64,000 nucleotides of DNA. Source: Stercorarius parasiticus. Its lineage: Eukaryota; Chordata; Aves; Charadriiformes; Stercorariidae. Of this stretch, positions 11,940 through 23,740 are shown one piece after another. The stretch lies in contig VWZL01001965.1 of NCBI GenBank assembly GCA_013396915.1, positions 330,304 through 394,303 on the forward strand, in the 5' to 3' direction. Each line of letters starts with the position of its first letter. Position 1 is the first letter of the stretch. The notes under the pieces were generated by a model, which saw only the letters and a program-made list of their open reading frames with translations, had not been told where the DNA came from and made no database searches. Position numbers and translations under genes: made by a program.

Positions 11940-12522
11940 GACCGACAACTAAGCACCACAGCGCCACTCACTCACTCCACACACCACACTCCCCCTGTGG
12001 GGTGGGGGAGAGAATTGAAAAAGTGGGAAAACTCGTGGGTTGAGATAAAGACAATTTAATAGGTAGAGTAGAAATCACACACGCAAGCAAAGCAAAACAA
12101 AACAAGGAATTCATTCACAGCTTCCCATGGGCAGGCAGGTGTTCGGCCATCTCCAGGAAAGCAGGACTCCATCACGTGTAATGGTTACTTGGGAAGACAA
12201 AACACCAGCACTTCAAACATTCCCCCTTTCTTCTTCTTCCCCCAGCTTCATAGACTGAGCATGACATCACATGGCATGGAATAGTCCTTTGGTCAGCTGG
12301 GGTCAGGTGTCCCAGCTGTGTCCCCTCCCAGTATCTTGTGCACCCCCAGCCTACTCGCTGGCGGGGTGGTGTGAGGAGCAGGAAAGGCCTTTACTCTGTG
12401 CAAGCACTGCTCAGCAATAATGAAAACATCCCTGGATTAGCAATGCTGTTTCCCGCACAAATCCAAAACATAGTCCCATAGTAGTTACTATGAAGAAAAC
12501 TATCCCAGCCAAAACCGGCACG
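11940..12522 (-). mobile_element. Solo LTR, minus strand, 3' tip missing
   Basis: On the minus strand it reads from 12522 leftward, starting CGTGCCGGTTTTGGCTGGGA, a mutated form of the TGTCCTGGTTTTGGCTGGGA start seen in this LTR family. It runs collinear with the LTRs at 19513-20103 and 24996-25558: the TCACACCACCCCGCC block, the GACACAGCTGGGACAC block, the CACGTGATGGAGTCCTGC block, CCCATGGGAAGC and the ATTAAA poly(A) signal all occur in the same order. It stops short of the usual GGGTTAAACC...ACA end, which is replaced by an A-rich tract. No interior retroviral sequence adjoins it, so it is a solo LTR. I could not define a target-site duplication because one end is lost and the other mutated. 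Confidence 0.88.
12055..12060 (-). promoter_or_regulatory. ATTAAA poly(A) signal of the minus-strand solo LTR
   Basis: Reads ATTAAA on the minus strand, followed by TTGTCTTTATCTC, in the same place as in the other LTRs of the family. Confidence 0.7.
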
Positions 12523-15500
12523 TCACTTTAGGGTCTGAATATGAAATTGCCACAGGCTTTGAGTAATAAGTAGAACACGACTTTGCTGCCCTATGAAACT
12601 CCAAGAAAATCTGGTGTCATAATTCAGTTTCTGGCTTCCCACAAGTTCTGAACATTATGAAGCATGCATGCCTACAGCCCAGTCCTGCTTTCATTCATTC
12701 AGGTACTGAGTCAACTGCTTTGGCTGTTTCCAAGATGCAGCTTTCGTGGTGTTGGTGACGAAGACTGATGAGGTATTGCAAGAAAGATGACACTGATGCA
12801 GTGCCTGTGATCAAGGTGAAGCTCACATAAAGGGAGTAAAAGAAACTTTTCCGCTCCCACTTCCTTATACAGATATCAAGACTCTGATCTTTCTAAGCAT
12901 GGCGATGCAACTCATCCAGTAGTAACTTGTGCTCTTATTATAGTAAGTTTGATTGGGAATTTAAGGAGGACCAGTAGGTAATCAGCTGTGATCTATGGAG
13001 AACCTGGTTTATGCAAATTCCACAGTAATGTCAGCAATCAATATTTAATTTTATCTCTGCATTTATTTATTCTAGATATCTTCTTCTCACTTTCTATAAG
13101 ACTGGAAATTGTACATACTGACAAAAATATTAATTTGAAATTACCAGGAAAAAAAAAGCTGTATGTTTGTTCTTCTGAAAATCAGCCTTATAACCTGGCA
13201 AGTCTCCTCAGTAGGCAGCTTTCAGTTTCAACTGAGTGCTTCACCTAATCGATTCCATTATTTACTTTTTGCTTTATATATCACAAAGCAATAGAGATCA
13301 TTGATTAAACATTAAAGGGATGTGTGGTAGCTCCTAGTGACCTGAATAGATAAAAGCTTCCAAGCTTTCTTCTTGGAAGTCACTGAATTGCTGCAGGGAG
13401 ACCTTTGTAGCCCTCTGGAAGCAACAGTCCAAGCAGTGTCAAGTGGCATTACAAAATACTGAAGCTATCGCTGCATCCTGGCTCTGTCCTTGCAGTCTGT
13501 TTGGACATCAATGAAAGGGGAAAAAACTGATACAGAAATCCCCAGAAATCTGAGCTACTCTAGATACACTTCAGCTTGTGTTCATAGAGAAAACAAATGA
13601 TACCCACTGCTCTTCTGCAAAGGGGGAAGCTGAAGTTAATCTAGTAGAGATCTCTGGGGGAAGTCTTACTTCTTGCAACCTATCCCACAGAAAGCAAAAA
13701 CCTCCTTTGGGTCTTGATACCAAACCAAGTCATCAAGGGGTAAAAGGGACTTAGGATGAGAGCCTGCCTTGGGCTGCGGCATGGGCATGTAGCCATTCCC
13801 AGCCCTGTCAAGGAGTGGTAGTACCCAAGGTCTATAAACTTGCCCATTAGGGCTGCGGGTCCTGGGGTAGGATTAGAACAAACACAGCATAAAGATGCCA
13901 GAGTGCTGCGAAACAGGCACTTACTGTCCTCCCTGCGGTGTCCAGCGCAAACCCTCTGTGGGTCACATCTGTAACAGAGCAGTTGCTCACAGGCTTAAAG
14001 AACTGTGTAAATTCTCCACAACATCATCTTCATTGACATGTGCCTCTGAGCAGCCTAGTCTCAGCATGCTGCCTGTTCCCTGATCACAAGGAGGTGTTTG
14101 AAAGGAGCCTAAGTTTTTTATCTTCAGTTCCCATGTATGGAAAGTCTCTTATCCTACATTCAGGAACTCCTGCTCTGGTCTTGTTGTCCAGTTCAGAGGA
14201 GACACAGGAAGAGCACCCCAGTGCTACCAGAGTAGAAAGCAAGTCCATTTTGGTACTGACAACACAGTTGAGAACTTTTTCTCTAACCTATTGTAAGTCA
14301 ACTGAAGTCTCTATGGCTATACAGAGTATCTGAACTGTATTCTGCACAGCTCTTTTTCACTCCAGCAGCATACTGTCCGCAAAAATGCTCAATATGCACT
14401 AACCAAGAAACTCTGAATTTGTTCCGCATTGTGTACTTGTTCACATACACACTGCATCAACACAGAGACACTGATACAAGGCACAAACCCGGTAATGTTT
14501 GACGAGAATAAATGTTAAAGAATTCTGTTTACCCCTGCTAGTAAAATTTGCTCTGAAATCCTTCCAAGTTTGCACTCCACAGGATATTTATTTAAAAGGG
14601 AGGGGAAGGAAAACAATAGACCTAAGTGAAAATCCATCAAAAAGCATCATTTCTCTGGCAGGTGCAACAGAAAGGAAGATAAGACAGATAATAACACTGC
14701 TGGAGCAGAGTGCTGTTTAGGTTGATGGATGAGAAGAGCTGACAGCTCGCAGAGACCGTGGGGGCAAGCTGTTGGGTATAGTGTCAGACAAAATATACCT
14801 ATACATCCTTGTTTCACCCTAACATGGCTCTATTGCAAATGATCCAGTTCATCGCTGCGTCTTGTGCTGATTTTTCCAACTTTGAATAAGTAACGACACA
14901 TTTAGAAAGCGTGTAGGAAGTGCTACTATACATATACAGAGAGCTGAGGTATCATATTGCAGAAAATTTGTTTCCTGTTTGTCCCGCTGTAACTTTTACA
15001 CCACTCAGAACCCACCTGTCAACAGAGACAGTATTCAGCAGGATGGCAGTATATAGCACTTCGCACTCTGTTCAGTGAAAACATTAGGTTTGCTGGAAAA
15101 ATGTTAATACATTAAGGGACACGGGGAAACGGATGCAGTTGTAAGGAACAGTCACTGCTCCATGCATTGGGACTACTGATTAATCTAGTGAGAGGAAAGG
15201 GAAAAATATGTGGTGCTGCTAGTTGAATATACAAAACGTTCTAGCGTTGAAAATGTTGCACTGCATTTTTTTTTTTTTCCAGTTATCATGAGAAAGGAAA
15301 AATTTGCAGGTAGCTATGGGACTCCTTTTTTTCATCAGGCAAGTAGCTGGATAAAATAAGGAAGATCTTGGATACTCAAACTCTTAAGCAAATCTTAGAC
15401 TTTCCCTTAGATTAGCTTGACTGTGATGACATTGAATGTCACAGTTGTCAGAGAGCACTTTTCACCTGTGTATCATAAAACACTGAGCAAAGGTAGAAAA

Positions 15501-15532
15501 AAATTATGAGCAGCACATTATACAGAGAGAAT
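12523..15532. other. Non-coding stretch
   Basis: About 3 kb without a recognised gene. Open frames at 13895-14083 and 14040-14333 (+) are under 100 codons and look random. A T-run occurs at 15266-15278. No other repeat family is evident. Confidence 0.6.
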
Positions 15533-15645
15533 CTGGGGAACAGAGAGGCATAGTGATTTGTCAAGGGTAATTCAACAGGGCAAGAATGGAAACCAAGTGC
15601 CGTAATACCTTCTCCAGCATTATATCTACTGAGCCATCCTGGGAC
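15533..15645 (+). repeat. MIR-like SINE fragment (diverged)
   Basis: The order of short blocks GGGGAACAGAGAGGCATAG, TGATTTGTCAAGGGTAA, GGCAAGAATGGAAACCAAGT and ATCTACTGAGCCATCCTGG follows the MIR core and 3' part as I know it (a gagaggt-aagtgacttgcccaaggtcac stretch, then a gaacccaggtct stretch, then a ctatccactaggccatcctg end). Many substitutions separate it from the consensus, as expected for an ancient amniote SINE. The tRNA-derived head is not visible, so this is a partial copy. Confidence 0.75.
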
Positions 15646-18600
15646 TGTGTGGCTTTTTTACCCCTTTTAACCTTTCCTTAAAATTTCGGAATTGCCAGTG
15701 AAGTCATATTTATGGCACCACCTCCATGAATGTTGCATGACTTCTCCTTAGAGGGCAATAACATGTCTACTGAAGTCAAACACACAGGAGGCCTTATGTT
15801 CTCAGAAGAGCGATTGTATTTCTCCTGCCGGGCTTTCCTAAGGCAGTTTGATTTCAAGCAGAGTGGACAGAGTCACTTTGGACAGATCATTATGAATTCC
15901 TCTGTAGAGGCTTCCAAAGAGGATTTGAAACAGGTGATTGAGTTTGTCTGGTCACTTCCTAACTAGTGGACGACAGGAAGGTGGGGAATGATGCTCCTAA
16001 CATCTGTTATTTCTTTGTCTCATTCTGCCTGTTACCTACTGAGTGCATCTACTGACCACAGAGCACCACACATAGCATAAACTGGACAAGTGAGCAAATA
16101 TAGGTAACCTCTTTTGCTCTTCCAAGGTTTATGAGCAAAGTGGTCTTTTTGGAAGAAATTTATTAATAATGATGTTACCACAAACTTTAGAGTATATACT
16201 GGGTTTACATACCTATATCCCTTCTAAAGTATGATTTCAGAGTGGAATAAAGATTGCTTTTGAATACTCTGAATGTAGTAGAGTTTTCTTTAAGACAAGT
16301 GAGGGAATTTGAAGGAAAAGTTTGCTGAACCTTTCTGTAGCTGTGAAACTTGACAAAAGAGTCTTTTAAAGGAAATCTGAATCAATGCCATTATTATTAT
16401 ACTGCTATCATTTAAAAATAGACTTCTTTTAACACTTTCATTTCTCTTCTCATGTAAAACTCCATAAACTTTTCTGTTCATCATCAACGATGTCTTAAAA
16501 AATTATGCACTGATACTAAAATTTCTCAAAAATGTTCATGATCTCTCTCTGCTCTGCAGTGCAAGACAACTGTATATCATTTAAAATGTCCCAGGCATGA
16601 GTCTTATAGCTGGCACTGGATCAGTAACAGGATAAGGAAGAGGCAGAAGTAGCTTTATCCCTTCTAGTGCTCCAAGATCTTAAGCTGCTGTAAGCCATCT
16701 CCAGACAATTGTGAGCCATGCTCAGCTGGTCAGAACCTGAGCAGCATTCCTCACAGTCATACAAAGGGATGACCACAGTGACGCCATTGCCAAATTCCCA
16801 TATGTAAATTGGGCATTTATTATGGGCTTCCAAAGATTGCATCTTCCAGGAATTAATACAGAAGTGTACAATCTTCAACAGTACAGGCTATAATTAGGAA
16901 TCCAACTTCCACAAGCTTTAGGTCACTTTAAAACCCAACCCCCAAGTTACCAGGAAACCCAAGAGCTCTGGGTTTCAGGCAAGCCAAATCATCGTCTTAA
17001 GGTTTATTTGCTCCCCTAGCCTTCAGTGGCACCTAGTGGAAAAGAAGTAACTTGAAAGGAGGAACAGTTCTGAGGGAAAAATGCACAACTACACGATCTT
17101 TTTCCAGCTCCATCAAACAACCTGCCTCCAACCCCTCTGAAGGAATAAGGATGTGGAGTGGCTATATGGAAAAAGGAATAAGCTGCTGGTGTGGAGCAGA
17201 GCTAGCATATACTGGCAAGAAAGGGTTGCCATTCAAAATAAGTTCAAAAGTTAACACATGGAGATGGAAAAAGAGCTAAATGCAGCATAATGAAAAAGAC
17301 AGCAATGCTGAAAGAACAGGCAGGGTGCAAAAGTGACAGGGAAGGGTGAATCTGACCTGGGTGACAACTGGGATCAGTTAACACTTCTTATTGGAAGTAC
17401 ATGCAAGGCCTTGTACCTTTATTAACAGTGCAGACAATGAGTCATCTCCATCCATTTAGAAGTCATAGTGGGCAGTTTAACAGTTTAGTGAAGTCTTTTT
17501 TTATCTTTTTTCTTTTTCCTTTTCCAACTATGCCCCTGTAATTTAGTAATTCAGATAAGATTGTACTCTGCTCTGGGAGAACACATGCCCAGCTCCCTGG
17601 CAGCTCTCTGCCACATTTCTATCTTATTGGAGGCTCTGTTTACAAGTTTCTTGTTGCTTCAGCTGCTCTTCAGTGATAGGACTTTGTCTTTGTACTTGTC
17701 TTTAAGTTTCCCTGCACTTCCTCTCTCCCCCCGCAGCTACTGGAGTTCCTGATGACCTCATGAAGGGTCACTACCCTTTTATAGTTCATTTTTTCAGGTC
17801 TTCTGCCATTGCCTGACTTGGAGAAAAGTCCACAGCTTCTTTCAGGGTAATACTTCTTGGGCTTGTAGCTTGCATATCTTGTTCACCAGACTGAGAAATC
17901 TACTCTGTAAAGTTCATCTAAAAGTTGTCCACACTGTCAGTGCTATGCCACCTGCCTCGGTTCTGCTAGCAGCTGTGTCATAGTCACCTTTTCCATTTTG
18001 CCTCAAAAGAAATGTGAAGCTTCACTGACAGCAAAGGGAATTAGACATTCAGCTTCCACCAAACTTGCTAAATATTAGTGCCGTTTTGCTGCTTCTTTTG
18101 CTAGTGGGCAAATCACTCTGTAGCTTCACTGGGGTCTTTGAAGAGTACTCCCATGCGTTAACAGAAAGTTCTTTAATCAGTGCTCATCTCTCTCCACAGC
18201 CAAAATAGCTCTTTCGATGTATCATGCTTTCACTGCCTTTCTGTGAAATACTTGCTTCAGTATTTCTATACTCCACCCTCCCCATTTTTGTACTTATGCA
18301 TTCAGTTTTCCTTGATACTGTCTTCTCTGAACAGATGAAAATTGCCAAGCAAAACAGTTCACGAGTGGATTCTTTCTCCCTTCCTACCTCAGCTGCATTT
18401 TTTCTTTTGAAGGAAAAACATACTGCTCACTTCTGCACTCACGTATCTTTGGCAGAGTTTTCAAGCAAACAACTCACTGAATGCTGAAATACTGGACAGG
18501 CTTTAAAAAGCTACATTTCTGCCTGTCCTGTGCTTTTAATCTTTTCATATATGTTTGTTTTGTTTCATCTCCAAATTCCAAGTGTGATGGCTTGAGCATG

Positions 18601-19507
18601 TGGTAACTGCTGGGTAGGTGGTTTGTTGTTTGTTCTACACATCCTGTCCTTTTGTCCAATTTGGTATGTGTTCACCCAATGGTATCGAGGCCAAAGGACA
18701 AAAAGAATCGAGACAGGCAATTTATCAATAGTTGCAGCTCCACCCTATGGAGCTACTGCATTCCCAGCAGTACAGGTTAGCCCTGTCTGAGCACAGCTTG
18801 TCTTTATGATGCCAAATACAACATTGCTGGAGTCTGCTTTTAGCATTAATCCTATGGTATCGCTCATATTAACTATTTCAGTTGTAATCCACAGTATAAT
18901 AAAGGAGAGATGGTTAAGAGCACTTTGATTGCGCTGCTCCAAAACTGATGGAAATAATGAATATTGCCCACTCTTTATTAGATGAGTCCAAACGTCACCT
19001 TGTTAGGGTGGGCTAACGTTTCTAAACCTTAGTGCTTAGTAGTAGGTTCCTGTTCTGATATTTAAGCCATTAAACATAAGCCTTCACATGCATGTTTGAG
19101 TGAGAATCAAGAAGCTGATGTTAAACATTCTGGTTTAAGAATTCAACCTATGTACATCATCGGCAATAACAAGTGAGACAAAACATAGTTAATAGGACAA
19201 AATATAGTTAATATGAATTGATAAATAAGCTATATTGCTGTCTTGTGATCATGGAGGCAGGAAGGGGTACTGCTGCACTGTGTTTACACATTCTAACTTT
19301 CAGATCTCAGAAATCAGACTTAAGTATTAAGGCTTATTTTGACATATAATTTGGTACTTAGCTGTGTTAAGTACTTCTAAGTTATTAAATACCACTTAAG
19401 TATTCTATTTGATATAGGATCATTTGTGGGTTTTTTTAGCTGCTCATCTACATACATCTAGGTGGTCTAATAATTGTAAACTTTTCTGAGAAACAGAAGT
19501 TTTCTTC
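15646..19507. other. Non-coding stretch
   Basis: About 3.9 kb. A 78-codon open frame at 15730-15966 (+) has a fairly balanced composition but no recognisable domain. Pyrimidine-rich patches occur near 17500-17740 and 18180-18420. Nothing else can be supported. Confidence 0.6.
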
Positions 19508-19776
19508 CATTATGTTGTGTTTTCAGATGGGATAGAGTTAACGTTCTACTAGCAGCTGGTATAGTGCTATGTTTTGGATTTAGGATGAGAAATACTTTTG
19601 ATGAAGCAGCGGTGTTTTTAATTGTTGCAAAGCAGTCAAGGCCTTTTCTGCTCCTCACACCGCCCCACCAGTGAGTAAGCTGGGCGTGTACAAGAAGCTG
19701 GGAGGGGACACAGCTGGCACAGCTGACCCCAGCTGGCCAAAGGGCTATTCCATACCATGTGATGTCATGTTCAGTC

Positions 19777-19782
19777 TATAAA
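19777..19782 (+). promoter_or_regulatory. TATA box of the 19.5-kb solo LTR
   Basis: TATAAA within TCTATAAAGCTGGGGG, placed about 190 bases before the poly(A) signal as expected for an LTR U3/R arrangement. Confidence 0.75.
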
Positions 19783-19969
19783 GCTGGGGGAAGAAGAAGA
19801 AAAGGGGAGGTATTCGGAGTGATAGCATTTTGTCTTCCCAAATAGCCATCACGTGTGATGGAGCCCTGCTTTCCTGGATATGATGGAACACTTGCCTGCC
19901 CATGGGAAGTGGTGAATGGTTTCCTTGTTTTGGTTTGCTTTGCTTGTATGCACGGCTTTTGCTTTACTT

Positions 19970-19975
19970 ATTAAA
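19970..19975 (+). promoter_or_regulatory. ATTAAA poly(A) signal of the 19.5-kb solo LTR
   Basis: ATTAAA followed by CTGTCTTTATCTC, a block shared with the other LTRs of the family. Confidence 0.75.
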
Positions 19976-20108
19976 CTGTCTTTATCTCAAGCCATGGGTT
20001 TTTCCTCACTTTTTCCCTTCCGACTCTTTTCCCCATCCCAGTGGGGGGTGAGTGAGCGAGTGGCTGCGTGGCTCTAGCTGCCAGTTGGGGTTAAACCATG
20101 ACACATTA

Positions 20109-20775
20109 TCAGTTCATGATGAAACCATCGCAGAAAGAAGGTAGTCTCATCCTTCTTCATTGCCATACTTGCCCCTCCCTAGCCACCTGCTCTGGTACAA
20201 AATTAATGCAATTGTACAGCGAACTGATGCTGGGAGCAGGGATGAAGGAAGTGGGACTATTTTTCAAGGGTTTGTTCGTTTATTTTTTGTTTAAACTGTA
20301 TTAATCATCGATCAAACTCACTGAAGCTGCATGAACGTTCCTCCTGAGACTAGAAAGGGGCCAACACATTAGTGGGAGCAGTGTGGGAAGAAGGTGAGAA
20401 CAGTCTCCTTCAGCAGCAGTAGGTTACAAACTGGCTTGACACCTATCGTACCACTTTATTTAAAATGACGTGTGGAAATGATCTTTTAAAAAGCAGTTAT
20501 GTAAGGGGTTTTGTTTCTTGTTTTATATTGCGCAGGTAGAAAAGAGGTGGCTTACCTGCTGGCCCAAGCAGCTGGCTCTTGGGGAGCCCCGCAGCACCTA
20601 GCCCACCTGCTGCCTTCCACCATAGGTACACTTACATATTTGTGTGTATGTCACATTTATATGTACACCCAAATATATAAAGATACGTAAGTATAAGGAA
20701 CAAAGGACAATAAACAAAAACCCCAAAAGGTTCCCAAAAAAGACAGGACAAACTGGAATATCTTGAAATGTCTCA
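20109..20775. other. Non-coding stretch between a solo LTR and a CR1 tail
   Basis: No gene recognised. The part before the CR1 (20630-20760) is AT-rich with short TATATAAA-like runs. Confidence 0.6.
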
Positions 20776-20892
20776 TTGGAGATACTCAAAAGGCACCTGG
20801 ACGTGGTCCTGGGAAACTGGTTCTAGGTGACCCTGCTTGAGCAGGGGGGTTGGTCCCTTCCAACCTCAGCCGTTCTGTGGTTCGGTGACTCT
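20776..20892 (+). repeat. CR1 LINE 3' fragment, plus strand
   Basis: Carries the typical avian CR1 3' end in order: GGAGATACTCAAAAGGCACC, GGACGTGGTCCTGGGAAACT, TAGGTGACCCTGCTTGAGCA, GGGGGGTTGGTCCCTTCCAA and the tail CGTTCTGTGGTTCGGTGACT, a diverged form of the ATTCTATGATTCT-type end. The stretch normally between GGTTGGACC and GGTCCCTTCCAACC appears deleted. Only about 117 bp remain, the usual 5' truncation for CR1, and no reverse transcriptase remains. Confidence 0.88.
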
Positions 20893-22819
20893 ACAAAGTA
20901 ATCAACCGCTCCTTTATTACTCAAATAAGAGAAGGTTGTTTTACAGGTGATAAGAAAACATGATTTCTCATTATCATTAAGTACAGAGGACCAAATTTGG
21001 GACCCACCAAAGTCAGAACAACTTCCAATAACTTTATTTGGCACTGCAGAGTGCTGTGACTGACATTTCTACTGTACTCTGATTCATGTACTGATTTGTT
21101 CTCTATATTGGATTTTAAATGAAAAAATCTGCATTTCCTGAGACCTCAGATTTCCTAACAAATAGTCCATCTTGTGCAGTGCTTTGAAATGCATCATATT
21201 TTCATATGAATATCAGTGTTTTATATTTTTTATTGAATGAATTCATTCATCCAGCACACTTACCATTTTCCCTAATACTAATATATTCCGCGTTTGTCTT
21301 ACCGCTTCCTTCCTGTTTCCTTCTGTTAAGTGCTAGCACAATATAATGAAAGCTGCAAACAGATAGTTTTCATATCTGTTGATCTGCTCACCTTTAATTT
21401 TAAAATAAGGTACTGCAATTTCCTTCCGCCTTCTTGGGCTGTGTATTACCCTCTAAAAACTATATTGCTTGTTGACATTATTTTAGAAATCATTTTTATA
21501 CCCTGATAATATTGGTTGGGGAATACACAGTACATAAAGTACTTGGCAGACAGAGAGGATATGTCTGTTTGCAGTTCCATTTAGTATGTTTCTGGAATAG
21601 CAGAAGCATTTTTTTTTTTTTTAATAACCAAGGTATTTTTTATTCTCTTGTGCTCTTGGAGAATCACCAAAATCATGCTTGAACCAACTAGTCTAAATTT
21701 ACTTCCAGCGTCACTACCTCCAGAATTTCTAACGTTAAATCTGTCGGGAGATATTTCTTTCTACTCATTGCCACTGAGAAGCAATCTTAAGAAAGCTACA
21801 TGGGATCTGCAGATCCCAGCTCTGCGCACAAGCAGCCTAGGAGCTTTTGTTTTGTGAAAGGTGAGACCTTCTGAGCCCAGACTCTCACATGGAGGGGATG
21901 ATCCTAGTGCTGCCTACAGAATAGTGAAAAGAAACTGTTTCCAGCCTTTGTACAATGCAAGTTAAAGAAAGGAGCACTTTTCAATCCATGTAGGGTCTAT
22001 TCAGCCTTACTAGCTCCATCTGCTTATTAATTTAAATGTGCACAGTTTAACATGCATCTCTTGGGGAACATGTATTACGTGAGTAGCTGTAGAAGCCAGC
22101 ACAGCAATAACACAGGTGAGAGTTAAAAAACTTTATAACAGCAAGGTGATAGGTAGAAATCTTGCTTGGTGTCTGCCTGTACTCAGCTCAGACGTAGTTA
22201 CTACTATGAAACCTTCCTTTCATAACTTTTTTTAAAAAATCCATAGAGGATAAAATTAGTTGGAAAAAAAGAGCTATTTGGCAGATGAAGGTCCCACCTA
22301 TCAAAATAATGTACATCTGTCCAAGACTTATAAGCCTAATTCCCCCAAATAGCTGCAAAACAGTCAACTGCTATTCTTAGACTTTGTGAACAGCCAAGGG
22401 AAAAATAGAAATATACAGCTGGAACACTGCATATGTATCAGTAACTAGAAAAGCTTGTTTTCTAAGAACATTTGCAGATGCATTTGACATACTTTCTTTC
22501 CGTCATCTATAATAGGCTCCTTGTTCTTTTCTATCTGCTGAAGAACCAGTTATTCTCCAGGAGCCTTATCCTGGAAGGGACGGGTACTCCTCAGGTACTA
22601 TGAGTAATTATCACTGGTGGGTGACTCTCTCTGGAGCCACTGACAGTCAGGGATGCTAATTATCTTCCAGGGTCCCTCAGCACTTCACAGGATCAGCCCT
22701 GAGCTAGAGGTTAATAAGAATTAAAGCTGAGCATTAGTGTCTTTCCTTATTAATGACACAGGGGAGTAAAATGAAAAGTATGGCACCATCCTGCAGTGAA
22801 TATAGTGTGTGTCTGTATT
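20893..22819. other. Non-coding stretch
   Basis: Close to 2 kb with a 14-base T-run at 21609-21622 and no recognised gene. The frame at 21648-21857 (+) is short and unrecognised. Confidence 0.6.
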
Positions 22820-22988
22820 CACAGAATCGTAGAATCTTCATGGTTGGAAAGGACCTTTGAGATCATCGAGTCCAACCATACACACACGCAAAAAACCCCT
22901 ACAATCTCTGTCACTAGAGCATGCCCTGAAGTGCCAAATCTAGACATTTCTCAAATACATCTAGGGATGGTGACTGAACCACCTCTCT
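22820..22988 (-). repeat. CR1 LINE 3' fragment, minus strand
   Basis: On the plus strand it reads CACAGAATCGTAGAATC, then GGTTGGAAAGGACCTTTGAG, ATCATCGAGTCCAACC, CATGCCCTGAAGTGCCAAAT and GGGATGGTGACTGAACCACC, which is the reverse complement of the avian CR1 3' end. A CA-rich expansion (about 22880-22900) interrupts it. It is 5'-truncated after about 170 bp. Confidence 0.92.
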
Positions 22989-23159
22989 GAATTCAAGAGT
23001 ATCAGAAGACAAGGAGCAATTTTGAAACTGAGGTGGTCAAAAAAATCCTTAAAAATAGTTCCCAGTAGAGGCACAGTACTTCTGTACTAAAGTTAGCACC
23101 TTGATACTACAGAAAAGACCTAAGAAGTGAGAAACAAACCGGTATTACCAATTTCCACA

Positions 23160-23740
23160 GGAATAACAGCAGGCAGACCTTCCATGCCAGCATCGTGGCA
23201 GGTGGGGACGTGCTGGGAGCACTGTGACTGGTGATTTCTTCTGCCTAGTCACCTGGTCCTGTTCCTCCAGAGACCTCTTTCCCCCATCTCTTGCCCACAC
23301 TGGGTAAATGAGCCACATTTTTGCTTGTGGCAGGTGACATACGCTTCTCAGTTTTCAATACTCTGTGCTCTGGGCAGACCCAGTCGATCGCCAGGTCCAA
23401 CCAAGAGCCCAGATCACCAGGGAAGTGCATGAGGATGAGATGGGTCGAAGGTCAAGCCAGGAGGTCAGTTTGCAAGTTGGGGCTTGGGTCAAGAGAGTCC
23501 ATGACCAGACACAGGCATGAATGAGCTGGAGACCCGCACTGTTCCAACACAGCTCGGGCAGGGACTGAAGAACCAGAGCTGAGTTTACATAGAGCCCCTG
23601 GGCCCATGAGCAGGGTATGGGGTGAGACCCCAGGTGGGGCTGGTCAAGGCCATTAGGGCCCTCACGGCCCAGAGGAAACAGGCAACTGATGAAGGAAGAG
23701 CCTAATAACAAATTATTTTTGTCACCCTTGGAGAAATTCT
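23160..23740. repeat. GC-richer block, possible dispersed repeat
   Basis: The block stands out by composition from its AT-rich surroundings and has recurring AGGTC/CAGG(A/T) words, for example GGTCGAAGGTCAAGCCAGGA and GGTGGGGCTGGTCAAGGCCA. On the minus strand a 131-codon frame stays open through part of it (23355-23750), most likely because the block is GC-rich. The wording recalls dispersed repeats of reptiles and birds rich in AGGTCAGG-type words, but I cannot name a family, and no termini or target duplication are visible. Confidence 0.3.

Larger units (their letters stand above)
19513..20103 (+). mobile_element. Solo LTR with perfect 5-bp target duplication, 591 bp
   Basis: Bounded by CATTA at 19508-19512 and 20104-20108. 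It starts TGTTGTGTTTTCAGATGGGA, a diverged form of the family start, and ends TGGGGTTAAACCATGACA. In order it carries the TCACACCGCCCCACCAG block, the GGGGACACAGCTGGCACAGC block, a TATA box, the CACGTGTGATGGAGCCCTGC block, CCCATGGGAAGTGGTGAATG and an ATTAAA poly(A) signal. It is followed and preceded by unrelated single-copy-looking sequence, so the interior was removed by LTR-LTR recombination after insertion. The 5-bp duplication is consistent with an ERVL-like integrase, though class cannot be proved without an interior. Confidence 0.93.
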
